Source: an uncultured Sphingomonadaceae bacterium (lineage in GTDB: Bacteria; Pseudomonadota; Alphaproteobacteria; Sphingomonadales; Sphingomonadaceae). From it: a stretch of 18,907 nt of DNA. Of this stretch, positions 6,932 through 14,552 are shown one piece after another. The position numbers and the translations under genes were made by a program. The first letter of the stretch is position 1. Every line of letters starts with the position of its first letter. The stretch covers positions 1 to 18,907 of the forward strand of contig CAKZSF010000094.1 in NCBI GenBank assembly GCA_937920575.1, read 5' to 3'. The notes under the pieces were generated by a model. The model was not told where the DNA came from. It made no database searches and worked only from the letters and a program-made list of their open reading frames with translations.

Positions 6932-9073
6932 ATGGGCGTTCAATCTCACAAGACGTTTTGCCGATTCTGTCATGCCAACTGCGCGATGATCGTCGATGTC
7001 GAGGACGGCAAGGTCAAAGCCGTTCGCGGCGATCCGGATGATCCAGCCTATGGCGGATACACCTGCAAGAAGGGACGAGAGCTTCCGGATTCTCACAACA
7101 ATGAAGACCGTTTGCACCACTCGCTTATCCGCGACGCCAACGGGGAGTTTCAGGAAACCCCGATGGCAGAGGCGCTCAGCCATGTCTCTGGTGAATTGAA
7201 ACGCATTATCGACAAATACGGGCCAGATTCGGTTGCCGTTTTTATGGGTTCAGGCGGTTATCAAAACTCGGCTGCGATGATGAGCTCTTTGAGTTTTTGC
7301 CAAGCCTTGGGCACCAAGCATTTCTTTACGTCCGTCACGCTTGACCAGCCGGCGAAGGTTTTCACAACCGAACGCTATGGCAAATGGGAAGGCGGCGTGA
7401 ACACTTTTGCGACCGCTGATGTTGCTCTGTTCATTGGCAACAATCCGATTGTCTCACATTATGCGCCGGTCGGTGGCGTGCCACCGTTTAGCCCATCCAA
7501 ACGCATTCGTGACCGCAAGAAAGATGGTCTCAAACTGATTGTGGCTGACCCGCGCTTGGCCGAAGTTGGCCAGTTGGCGGACATCTATTTGCCTGTAAAA
7601 CCCGGCGAAGACCCTGCCCTGCTGGCCGGAATGCTCAACGTGATCATCAATGAAGAATTGTATGATCGCAATTTCGTTATGGCCCAAGTCGATGGGTTTG
7701 AAGAACTGGCCGAAGCCGTCCAAGCCTTCCCGCCCGAAATCGCCGCGGAACGCGCGGGTGTTGACGCTGACCAGCTGATCGCGGCTGCGCGCATGTTCGG
7801 CAATGGCAACAAAGGCTGCGCAGTAACCGGAACCGGCCCAGAGATGGCTGGCAATGGCACTCTGACCGAGTATCTAGTCACCTGCCTCAACACGATTTGT
7901 GCCCGTTTCAGGCAGGAAGGGGAGAAAGTGGGCGTGCCCGGCGTCTTCACAGTCCAGATGGGCAAGAACCGCGCACAAGTGGCTCCACCTGCTCCGATGT
8001 TCGGGCGCGAGGGCGATGCCAAATCGCGTTTTCGCGGCCTTGGTCAATTGCTGTTCGAAATGCCCTGCAATGTGATGGCCGATGAAATCCTCACGCCCGG
8101 CGATGGGCAGATCCGAGCGCTCATCTCCGTGGGCGGCAATCCGGAAGTGGGTTTTCCCAATCAGCTCAAAATGCGTCGCGCGCTCGAAGATTTGGAAATG
8201 TTCGTGCAGATCGACCCGTGGATGAGCGCCAGCGCGCGACGGGCCGATGTTGTGCTCGCCCCATCGCAATGCCTGGAACGTGAAGACATTACCAACCTGT
8301 CCGAATGGTGGCACGACACCGCTTATGCGCGCTACACGGAAGCGCTGGCCGAAGCGCCAGGTGACGTGATCGACGAATATCAGATGTTCTGGCATCTGGC
8401 GAAGGATCTGGGCATTCAAATGAAGCTGCCCGGCGGCGACGTGCCAATGGGTGATGCCCCTCCATCGAAGGAAGAGTTCCTCGATCTGATGGTGGCAGGA
8501 TGCCTTGTCCCACCCAGCAAAGTGCGCGCCGATGCAGCGAAAGATGGCGGCGCAGCACAGATCTATGATGATGTGCATCCGGTGATCGAGCCGCTTGATG
8601 AAGAAGAGCGCTATCGCTTCCAATTGAACGCTGGAGATATGCCTGCCCATTTGGAGAAATACTCGGCCGATGCGGCGCGGGCCGAAGGTTTCGATTTCCG
8701 GCTGATTTCGCGCCGCTCTAAAGGGCGGTTCAATTCGATCGGTCAGCCGCTCACCAATCTTGGCAAGAAGGTGACGACCAATCCCGCTTACATCCATCCC
8801 GATGATATGGCTGAGCACGGCATTACTGATGGTGATGTGATCGAGATTACCTCGGCCCATGCTTCGATCCACGGGGTCGCCAAAGGGTCTGACCGGGTGC
8901 GCCGTGGGCTGATTTCGATGGCGCATGCTTTTGGCGATGCAAGCGCTGGCAAGCACAATGTCCATGAAATGGGCGGCTCCACAAACCGGCTGACCAGCGA
9001 TGAGGTCGATTACGATCCGATCACCGGGCAAGCCTTGCAAAGCGCAATCCCTGTCAAAATCGCGTCAACTTAA
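6932..9073 (+). CDS. Molybdopterin oxidoreductase, bis-MGD with N-terminal [4Fe-4S] site
   Basis: 713-residue member of the DMSO-reductase superfamily. Residues Cys10, Cys13, Cys17 and Cys45 form a C-x2-C-x3-C-x27-C [4Fe-4S] motif, followed by Lys46/Lys47, a position often Lys/Arg in electron transfer to the pterin. The central part has MopB signatures (ALFIGNNP, ADPRL, SVGGNPEV) and the C-terminal MopB-CT barrel includes HPDDMAEHGITDGDVIEI. At the usual molybdenum-ligand region the sequence is SVTLDQPAK near 134-142, with neither Cys nor Sec; Asp138 is a candidate ligand (inference). No twin-arginine signal and no iron-sulfur or membrane partner gene is seen, so a cytoplasmic enzyme using a soluble redox partner is likely. 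The gene precedes an MDR reductase by 22 bases. Reaction unknown: hydroxylase, dehydrogenase, reductase or hydratase all occur in the superfamily. Confidence 0.93.
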   Translation: MGVQSHKTFCRFCHANCAMIVDVEDGKVKAVRGDPDDPAYGGYTCKKGRELPDSHNNEDRLHHSLIRDANGEFQETPMAEALSHVSGELKRIIDKYGPDSVAVFMGSGGYQNSAAMMSSLSFCQALGTKHFFTSVTLDQPAKVFTTERYGKWEGGVNTFATADVALFIGNNPIVSHYAPVGGVPPFSPSKRIRDRKKDGLKLIVADPRLAEVGQLADIYLPVKPGEDPALLAGMLNVIINEELYDRNFVMAQVDGFEELAEAVQAFPPEIAAERAGVDADQLIAAARMFGNGNKGCAVTGTGPEMAGNGTLTEYLVTCLNTICARFRQEGEKVGVPGVFTVQMGKNRAQVAPPAPMFGREGDAKSRFRGLGQLLFEMPCNVMADEILTPGDGQIRALISVGGNPEVGFPNQLKMRRALEDLEMFVQIDPWMSASARRADVVLAPSQCLEREDITNLSEWWHDTAYARYTEALAEAPGDVIDEYQMFWHLAKDLGIQMKLPGGDVPMGDAPPSKEEFLDLMVAGCLVPPSKVRADAAKDGGAAQIYDDVHPVIEPLDEEERYRFQLNAGDMPAHLEKYSADAARAEGFDFRLISRRSKGRFNSIGQPLTNLGKKVTTNPAYIHPDDMAEHGITDGDVIEITSAHASIHGVAKGSDRVRRGLISMAHAFGDASAGKHNVHEMGGSTNRLTSDEVDYDPITGQALQSAIPVKIAST

Positions 9074-9095
9074 CCCGAACATAGAAAGCGACATT

Positions 9096-10106
9096 ATGCC
9101 CCAAAACAGGCGTTTCCTCCTCCAGCGTCGTCCCGATGGCGAGCCGGTTCCCGAAGACTTCGAACTGGTGACAGAAGAAACACCGCAGTTGGCCGACGGT
9201 CAGTTTCTGATTCGCAATCACTATGCCTCGCTGGATCCGGCGATGCGCGGATGGATGGATGCCGGCGGGAATTACATGCCGCCTGTACCACTGGGCGATG
9301 CGATGCGCGCAAGCACGATTGGTGTGGTTGAGGAAAGCAAGGCCGAAGGGTTTGAAAAGGGCCAATGGGTGATGGGCCTTAACGCGCTGGAGGATTATTC
9401 GATCAGCATGGTCGGCGGATTTACCCAGCCGATTGATCCTTCGCTGGTGCCTGAGATTACCAATTACCTCTCGATCTTTGGGGCGGTCGGCATGACCGCC
9501 TATTTCGGTTTTCTGGAAGTGTGCGAACCGAAAGAAGGCGAAACTGTACTGGTGACAGGCGCTGCAGGCGCGGTCGGCTCTCTGGTCGGACAGCTTGCCA
9601 AGATCCATGGCTGCCGCGTGGTAGGCATTGCTGGTGGGCCGGAAAAATGCGCTCGGTTGACCGAGAAATACGGGTTCGATGCGGCAATCGACTATAAGGG
9701 CAAAGACGAGTCTGCGCTAACCGAAGCCATTGCCCAGGCTTGTCCCAAAGGCGTTGATGTCATCTTCGAGAATGTCGGCGGCGCAATCCTGGATGCAGGG
9801 TTGATGAACCTCAACCTCTATGCCCGCGTGGGCCTGTGCGGGTTGATCAGCGAATACAACACAGAGGCGGTCGGCGCGCGCAATCTGTGGAATCTCATTG
9901 TCACCCGCTCATCAATTCGCGGCCTATTGGTGATGGATTTTGTTGAACGCTTCCCAGAAGGTGCAGCCAAGATGGGCGAATGGGCAGCCAGTCACGGGCT
10001 AACGATTGACGAGCATGTCGATGAAGGTCTGGAAGGGGCGTATGACAGCTTCATGCGGCTGTTCGCTGGGTCAAACGACGGCAAAATGATCTTGAAGATC
10101 GCTTGA
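9096..10106 (+). CDS. Zinc-free MDR family NADP-dependent reductase, paralogue
   Basis: 336-residue reductase of the same PTGR/YncB-type group as the minus-strand protein at 5796-6794. It shares YASLDPAMRGWM near 43-54 and the cofactor motif AAGAVGS at 156-162. The blocks GQLAKI, GIAGGPEKC, DAAIDYK and VDVIF-NVGG are nearly identical between the two. Zinc ligands are absent. The start at 9096 is chosen because the family N-terminus (MPQNRRFLLQ) begins there; the in-frame ATG at 9000 lies inside the molybdoenzyme gene. Expected to reduce an alpha,beta-unsaturated carbonyl with NADPH. Co-transcribed with the molybdoenzyme and the epoxide-hydrolase-like gene (14-base gap). The N-terminal catalytic domain is the least conserved part between the paralogues, suggesting different substrates. 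Confidence 0.91.
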   Translation: MPQNRRFLLQRRPDGEPVPEDFELVTEETPQLADGQFLIRNHYASLDPAMRGWMDAGGNYMPPVPLGDAMRASTIGVVEESKAEGFEKGQWVMGLNALEDYSISMVGGFTQPIDPSLVPEITNYLSIFGAVGMTAYFGFLEVCEPKEGETVLVTGAAGAVGSLVGQLAKIHGCRVVGIAGGPEKCARLTEKYGFDAAIDYKGKDESALTEAIAQACPKGVDVIFENVGGAILDAGLMNLNLYARVGLCGLISEYNTEAVGARNLWNLIVTRSSIRGLLVMDFVERFPEGAAKMGEWAASHGLTIDEHVDEGLEGAYDSFMRLFAGSNDGKMILKIA

Positions 10107-10120
10107 GGGAGCCAGAGAAT

Positions 10121-10501
10121 ATGACACCTATTCAAACCATTGAGGCCTTTATTGCGGCATGGGATGCGTATGATCTGGAGGCGATTTACTCCTTCATGGC
10201 CGATGATATCGAATGGACTGACATTCCACTCTCGACCGTCAAAGGCATTGATCAAGTCCGGGCCAAGATGGACAGCTTCCCTGGAGTGGAAGCCTGTGGG
10301 TTTGATACGCATTTCATTGCAGCCAATGGCAATGTCGTGCTGACAGAACGCACTGATTGGTTCCAGATGAAAGGCAAGAAGCGCACGATACGCGTGATGG
10401 GCACTTTCGAACTGAATGATGAAGGCAAGATCCGGCGTTGGCGCGACTATTTCGACAGCGCCGAATTTGGCCGCGAATTTGGTGATCTGGCAGAGGGCTA
10501 G
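10121..10501 (+). CDS. Limonene-1,2-epoxide hydrolase-like protein
   Basis: 126-residue NTF2-fold protein matching the limonene-epoxide-hydrolase (LEH) family along its length. The Asp-Arg-Asp catalytic set of Rhodococcus LEH (Arg99, Asp101, Asp132) corresponds to Arg77, Asp79 (ERTD) and Asp109 (WRDYFD). The Tyr53/Asn55 pair that helps hold the attacking water is replaced by Trp32 and Asp34 (EWTDIP). LEH enzymes hydrate epoxides in one step to diols, and a mycobacterial relative binds sterol-like ligands; a bulky cyclic substrate is plausible. The substitutions could alter activity. The ATG at 10121 is preferred over the TTG at 10103, which overlaps the previous stop; GAGGGAG upstream serves as ribosome-binding site. 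Last gene of the molybdoenzyme operon, 147 bases before the P450. Confidence 0.85.
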   Translation: MTPIQTIEAFIAAWDAYDLEAIYSFMADDIEWTDIPLSTVKGIDQVRAKMDSFPGVEACGFDTHFIAANGNVVLTERTDWFQMKGKKRTIRVMGTFELNDEGKIRRWRDYFDSAEFGREFGDLAEG

Positions 10502-10585
10502 CGCCCGTTCTAGCGCGGCTTAGCCCTCGCCAATTCGATAGGGCGCAATCCCGCCTACCCTAACACTTTCACGAATCGCGCACAG

Positions 10586-10599
10586 GCCGTGCCCACGGC
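10586..10599. promoter_or_regulatory. Short perfect inverted repeat ahead of P450 operon
   Basis: GCCGTG-CC-CACGGC is a perfect 6-bp inverted repeat, about 50 bases before the P450 start, inside the only sizeable gap (147 bases) on this stretch of the plus strand. It could be an operator or a terminator stem for the preceding operon, but no T-tract follows, so the operator reading is slightly favoured. An AATAAT at 10611-10616 is a weak -10 candidate. Confidence 0.3.
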
Positions 10600-10648
10600 T
10601 AGGTTGTGCCAATAATCTCCATCGCAACAGGGATCAGCGAGAATTTCC

Positions 10649-11890
10649 ATGAACAAGCCTCAGACCAATATGTTCGCGCCTGAAACTCTGCTCGATCCGT
10701 TCGACCACTACCGCGCCGTGCATGACGCGGATATCGACGCAGAAGTGGTCGAGGGAATGGGTGCCTATGTCGTCTATTCCTATGCCCTGTGTAACGAGGC
10801 AGCTGGAAAGCCTGAGATTTTCTCCAATGACTTCACCTCGCTCATGGGACGCGAGGAGGATGAGGAGATCAATGCGATATTGGCCGAAGGCTGGCCGGAC
10901 GAAGCCACCTTGCTAACGGCCGATGCCCCCGTCCACACCCGCAATCGCAAGCTGGTCAATCTCGCATTCTCCGCCCCGCGAGTGAACGCGATTGAGGAAG
11001 TCATGCGCGAAAAATCGATTGGGCTGATCGCCGACATGGCCAACAAAGGTGGCGGCGATTTTGTCGAAGACTTCGCGATTCCGCTGCCCGTCCACATGAT
11101 TGCCGGGCAAATCGGTCTCGACAAGGATGCCAAGCAGGTTAAGAAATGGTCGGACGCCGCGGTCGACCGCTTCAGCCAAATGGTCGATCATGAGCGCAAG
11201 AAAGAATGCGCGCGCTCGCTGGTCGAATATCAGCACTATATGAAAGGCATGATTGATGACCGCCGTGCGAATGGCGGTGATGATCTGCTGACCGACCTCG
11301 TGAATGCAAGGGTCGAAGGCGAAACTCCGCTGACTGATCCTGAAATCATGTCGATCATGCAACAGTTTATGGTGGCAGGGAACGAGACGACAACCAGCAC
11401 GATTGCTGGGTGCCTTCTCCAACTTATCCGCAATCCGGAACAGATGGAAAAGGCCAAAGCGGCGGCCGGTGGACGCGACCCCAAACTGATTGGCAATATG
11501 GTCGAAGAAGCCCTGCGCTTCGAAACGCCGACAGCCGGCATGTGGCGGATTGTCAAAGAAGACACTGCACTGGGTGAGCATGAGATTCCGGCCGGAAGCG
11601 TTGTGCAATTGCGCTATGCGGCGGCCAACCGGGACCCTGCGAAGTTCGAGAATCCCGACGTTTTTGACATTGAGCGCAAGAACGCCCGAGCGCACCTAGC
11701 TTTCGGTAAGGGCCCGCATATGTGCGTTGGCAATATGCTCTCTCGCAAAGAAATGCTGGTCGCGTTTGATGAGCTGCTGGAGAGATTGGACAATTTCCAG
11801 CTTTCTGATCCTGACGGAATCGAGGTGCTGCCAAACATCCTGTTGCGCGGCATCACGAAGCTGCCGATTAGCTACGAGGTGGCTGCGTGA
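10649..11890 (+). CDS. Cytochrome P450, soluble bacterial type
   Basis: 413-residue class I P450, a haem monooxygenase that inserts one oxygen atom into a C-H bond. All core motifs are visible: C-helix HxxxR at His96/Arg100, I-helix AGNETT at 243-248 with the Glu-Thr pair for proton delivery, K-helix ExxR at Glu287/Arg290, and the haem loop FGKGPHMCVG with Cys359 as iron ligand. There is no membrane anchor, so it should be cytoplasmic and need an external ferredoxin and reductase, none of which is in this window. It opens the large operon, and its TGA overlaps the GTG start of the acyl-CoA dehydrogenase. The overall style is like bacterial CYPs hydroxylating terpenes or steroid side chains. 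CYP family assignment needs a search. Hydroxylation of the substrate skeleton or its terminal carbon is inference. Confidence 0.94.
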   Translation: MNKPQTNMFAPETLLDPFDHYRAVHDADIDAEVVEGMGAYVVYSYALCNEAAGKPEIFSNDFTSLMGREEDEEINAILAEGWPDEATLLTADAPVHTRNRKLVNLAFSAPRVNAIEEVMREKSIGLIADMANKGGGDFVEDFAIPLPVHMIAGQIGLDKDAKQVKKWSDAAVDRFSQMVDHERKKECARSLVEYQHYMKGMIDDRRANGGDDLLTDLVNARVEGETPLTDPEIMSIMQQFMVAGNETTTSTIAGCLLQLIRNPEQMEKAKAAAGGRDPKLIGNMVEEALRFETPTAGMWRIVKEDTALGEHEIPAGSVVQLRYAAANRDPAKFENPDVFDIERKNARAHLAFGKGPHMCVGNMLSRKEMLVAFDELLERLDNFQLSDPDGIEVLPNILLRGITKLPISYEVAA

Positions 11891-12963
11891 ACTTCGACCT
11901 CTCCGAAGAGCAGGAATTGTTTACGTCTACGGTTGAGCGGTTCACAGCCTCGATTGATGTCGAGGCGCGTCACGGCCTACGCGGGCTTGAAGCCGGATAT
12001 GACAAGACGCGATGGGCCGCCCTCGCCGAGCTTGGCCTGATTGCATTGTCAGCATCTGAAGAAGCGGGCGGCATCGGTGGCAGCGCGCTCGATCTGGCAC
12101 TGGTGGGTGAGGCGTTGGGCAAAGGCAATGCCCCTGATCCGTGGCTCGAAAATGGCGTTTTTCCTGCACGGCTGCTGGCCGCCGGTGGCGCGCAAGAGAC
12201 ACTCGAAAGCGTGTTGTCGAGCGAGAACATTGTCGCGGTCGCATGGGCCGAGCGTTCGCAGCGCTACAACTGGACGCCGTCCAGCACCAAGCTTTCAGGC
12301 GGCGCGATTACAGGCGAGAAGACTTTTGTGATGGGCGCGGCTCTGGCTGACCATCTGATCGTCACAGCGCTCGATGGTGATGCGACCGCCTTCTTCCTGA
12401 TCCCGTCGACCAGCGAAGGGGTGGAGATACGCCAATATCGCTTGGCCGACGGTTCGATTGCAGGCGAAGCGCTTTTGCGCGCAGTTGCTGTGTCGGATGC
12501 GGACCGGCTGGATATTGACGAGAACGCACTGCGAGCGATCATAGCTGATATGCGCGTTCTGGCCTCGGCGGAGCTGCTTGGCCTTGGCCAGCGCCTGCTC
12601 GATGACACCGTCGCTTACGTGAAGGAACGCGAGCAGTTTGGCGTCCCCATTGGCAGCTTTCAGGCGCTGCAACACCGGCTTGTCGATTGCTACGCCCGGA
12701 TCGAGCAGGCACGCTCGATGGTCTATCGCACGGCCATGACCGCCAGCGACGATCCAGCCGGGTTGCAGGCCGCCGCCGCAGGGGCAAAAGCTTTCGTCAC
12801 TGAACACGTCGATCATGTCGCGCGCGAAGCGGTGCAAATGCACGGCGGTATGGGAATTACTGACGAGCTGGCCATCGGCCACGCGATGAAGCGGGTACTC
12901 GTGCTCGCGCGGCTGTTCGGCGATGTGGACACCAACCTCGCAGATTATGCGATGGCTGCTTAA
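11887..12963 (+). CDS. Acyl-CoA dehydrogenase-like subunit lacking catalytic glutamate
   Basis: 358-residue acyl-CoA dehydrogenase fold protein. The N-terminal helical domain (FDLSEEQELF), the middle beta domain (AVAWAERSQRYNW, ITGEKTFVMG) and the C-terminal helical domain with QMHGGMGITDE near 317-326 are all present. The base is missing at both known positions: the C-terminal loop reads LFGDVDTN near 343-350 where MCAD-type enzymes have an EG pair, and the helix-G position reads DMR at 221-223 where IVD/LCAD-type enzymes have an ER pair. This is expected of one half of the alpha2beta2 acyl-CoA dehydrogenases used on steroid side chains. The likely partner is the protein at 16101-17309. The GTG start overlaps the P450 stop as GTGA, indicating translational coupling. 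Slightly shorter than the usual 380-400 residues. Confidence 0.9.
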   Translation: MNFDLSEEQELFTSTVERFTASIDVEARHGLRGLEAGYDKTRWAALAELGLIALSASEEAGGIGGSALDLALVGEALGKGNAPDPWLENGVFPARLLAAGGAQETLESVLSSENIVAVAWAERSQRYNWTPSSTKLSGGAITGEKTFVMGAALADHLIVTALDGDATAFFLIPSTSEGVEIRQYRLADGSIAGEALLRAVAVSDADRLDIDENALRAIIADMRVLASAELLGLGQRLLDDTVAYVKEREQFGVPIGSFQALQHRLVDCYARIEQARSMVYRTAMTASDDPAGLQAAAAGAKAFVTEHVDHVAREAVQMHGGMGITDELAIGHAMKRVLVLARLFGDVDTNLADYAMAA

Positions 12964-12970
12964 GGGAGGG
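12964..12970 (+). promoter_or_regulatory. Ribosome-binding site GGGAGGG for DUF35 gene
   Basis: Strong Shine-Dalgarno sequence directly after the acyl-CoA dehydrogenase stop. Its spacing fits the ATG at 12975 better than the GTG at 12972. Confidence 0.6.
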
Positions 12971-12974
12971 CGTG

Positions 12975-13394
12975 ATGGCTGTATTGGCACCAATTGACTC
13001 AAAGCTGTGGAGCGATGATGCCGAGCCGCATTTGATGGGCGGGCGCAAGCCTGATGGACAGATTGTCTTTCCCATGCCCCAAGGCGATGCCGCGCAAGAT
13101 GTCGAGCCTTACAAGCTCTCGCGCCATGGCAAGCTGTGGTCTTGGACAAGCCAGGATTTTCTTCCCAAAACGCCGTATGAAGGGCGTGGCTCAGGTCCAG
13201 AGGAAGGCCCGCCGGACTTCGTCCCGTTCCTGCTTGGCTATGTCGAATTGCCCGGCGAGGTGATTGTCGAGACATATATCGCCCATGCCAAATTGGACGA
13301 TCTCACACTCGGCATGGACATGGAATTTTGCATCGTGCCCTTCAACGATACGCACACCACCTTTGCCTATCGCCCTGCCGGAACAGGAGCTTAA
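12975..13394 (+). CDS. DUF35 OB-fold protein without zinc-ribbon cysteines
   Basis: 139-residue protein resembling the DUF35 (rubredoxin-like zinc ribbon plus OB-fold) partners of SCP2/Ltp-type thiolases. The OB-fold part, with LSRHGKLWSWT at 48-58 and the FVPFLLGYVELPGEVIVE stretch at 82-99, is typical. The N-terminal part, where four Cys normally bind zinc, has none (GGRKPDGQIVFP near 22-33); the only Cys in the protein is Cys119. DUF35 proteins commonly form complexes with the thiolase or aldolase encoded next door, and here the thiolase begins three bases after its stop. In steroid degradation such pairs catalyse retro-aldol or thiolytic release of acyl-CoA. Most likely an accessory subunit with no catalysis of its own (inference). 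Confidence 0.84.
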   Translation: MAVLAPIDSKLWSDDAEPHLMGGRKPDGQIVFPMPQGDAAQDVEPYKLSRHGKLWSWTSQDFLPKTPYEGRGSGPEEGPPDFVPFLLGYVELPGEVIVETYIAHAKLDDLTLGMDMEFCIVPFNDTHTTFAYRPAGTGA

Positions 13395-13397
13395 GCT

Positions 13398-14546
13398 ATG
13401 AGCGAGAATGTTTATATCATTGGCGCGGGCATCCATCCCTTCGGGCGGACTGACGCGCGTTCAGGGCGCGAGCAAGGCGTCTATGCCGTACGCGAAGCGA
13501 TGGCGGATGCGGGATTGGAATGGTCGGACATCGAATGCGCTTATGGCGGTTCGGCGGCGGCAGGCAACGCGGACATTATGGTCAATGAGTTGGGGCTGAC
13601 ATCCTTGCCCTTCACCAATGTCGCCAATGGCTGCGCCACGGGCGGCAGCGCGCTGGCCTCTGCACAAATGGCGATCGCCAGCGGGATGTATGACCTTGCC
13701 TTGGCGACAGGTTTTGACAAGCATCCGCGCGGTTCGTTCAATGCGTCTCCGGCTGATTACGGCCTGCCTGAATGGTATGGCCAAACCGGCATGATGCTCA
13801 CCACGCAGTTCTTTGCTCTTAAGATCCAGCGCTATATGCAGTTGCACGGTATCAGCCGCACGACACTTGGCAGAGTGGCGGAGAAAGCCTTCCGCAATGG
13901 CGCGAAGACGCCCCATGCGTGGCGGCGCTCCGAGATTGATTTGGACACGATCATGAACGCGCCAATGATCAATGACCCGCTCACCAAATTCATGTTCTGC
14001 TCACCGGCCGAGGGCGGCGTGGCGCTGATCCTGGCGAGCGAGAAAAAGATGAAGGAGCTGGGCGCGCACGGAGTCAAAATTGCGAAGATCGCGGTGAAGA
14101 CCCGCCCGCCTGACAGTTTCGAAGTGTTCCAAGCCGGCGTGAGCGTCAAAGAGGGTGGCAAGCCAACAGTGCTAGCCTCGCAAGCTGCATTCGAAGGCGC
14201 AGGGATCGGGCCTCAGGATATTGATGTCGCGCAATTGCAAGACACCGAAAGCGGCGCGGAAATCATGCATATGGCCGAAAACGGCTTTTGCGCGGATGGC
14301 GATCAGGAGAAGTGGCTCGCAGAAGGCGTCACCGAAATTGACGGCAAGCTGCCGGTGAACACCGATGGTGGATGCTTGGCATGCGGCGAACCAATTGGCG
14401 CATCTGGCCTCAGGCAAGTCTACGAGAATGTCGAGCAGCTCCGCGGCCGTGCAGGCGAGCGGCAAGTCCCCAATGATCCGAAAACCGCATACAGCCATGT
14501 CTATGGCGCGCCGGGGCTTTCGGCTGTCGCGATTTTGGAGAGGTAG
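13398..14546 (+). CDS. SCP2/Ltp-type thiolase or aldolase
   Basis: 382-residue thiolase-fold protein of the lipid-transfer/SCPx thiolase group. The nucleophile loop NGCATGGSAL places Cys79 at the acyl-accepting position. The second block reads GEPIGASG at 330-337, with Glu331 where degradative thiolases have His in GHPxGATG. The terminal block is HVYGAPG at 367-373, where classical enzymes have a CxG cysteine. These changes recall Ltp-type retro-aldolases and thiolase-like lyases acting with a DUF35 partner in steroid side-chain removal, but Cys79 is retained, so thiolytic activity remains possible. There is no SCP2 sterol-carrier domain at the C-terminus. AGGAG lies eight bases before the ATG. 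It is co-translated with the DUF35 gene on one side and followed by an SDR after six bases. Confidence 0.9.
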   Translation: MSENVYIIGAGIHPFGRTDARSGREQGVYAVREAMADAGLEWSDIECAYGGSAAAGNADIMVNELGLTSLPFTNVANGCATGGSALASAQMAIASGMYDLALATGFDKHPRGSFNASPADYGLPEWYGQTGMMLTTQFFALKIQRYMQLHGISRTTLGRVAEKAFRNGAKTPHAWRRSEIDLDTIMNAPMINDPLTKFMFCSPAEGGVALILASEKKMKELGAHGVKIAKIAVKTRPPDSFEVFQAGVSVKEGGKPTVLASQAAFEGAGIGPQDIDVAQLQDTESGAEIMHMAENGFCADGDQEKWLAEGVTEIDGKLPVNTDGGCLACGEPIGASGLRQVYENVEQLRGRAGERQVPNDPKTAYSHVYGAPGLSAVAILER

Positions 14547-14552
14547 AAAACT

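Noticed and set aside
7874..9040. 388-codon open frame antisense to the molybdoenzyme
   Set aside because: It lies wholly opposite a gene with clear domain motifs, has no recognisable domain, and is explained by codon bias in a GC-rich gene.
10495..10506. GGGC-TAGC-GCCC hairpin at the end of the LEH-like gene
   Set aside because: It overlaps the stop codon, is very short and lacks a T-tract, so a terminator call is not supported.
10649..11890. Assigning the P450 to a steroid C26/C27-hydroxylase family such as CYP125 or CYP142
   Set aside because: Core motifs show only a generic bacterial P450; family assignment needs whole-length identity values that I cannot compute.
12295..13275. 326-codon antisense open frame across the acyl-CoA dehydrogenase and DUF35 genes
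   Set aside because: It spans two well-supported genes and their junction, with low-complexity His/Arg/Ala-rich composition and no family motifs.
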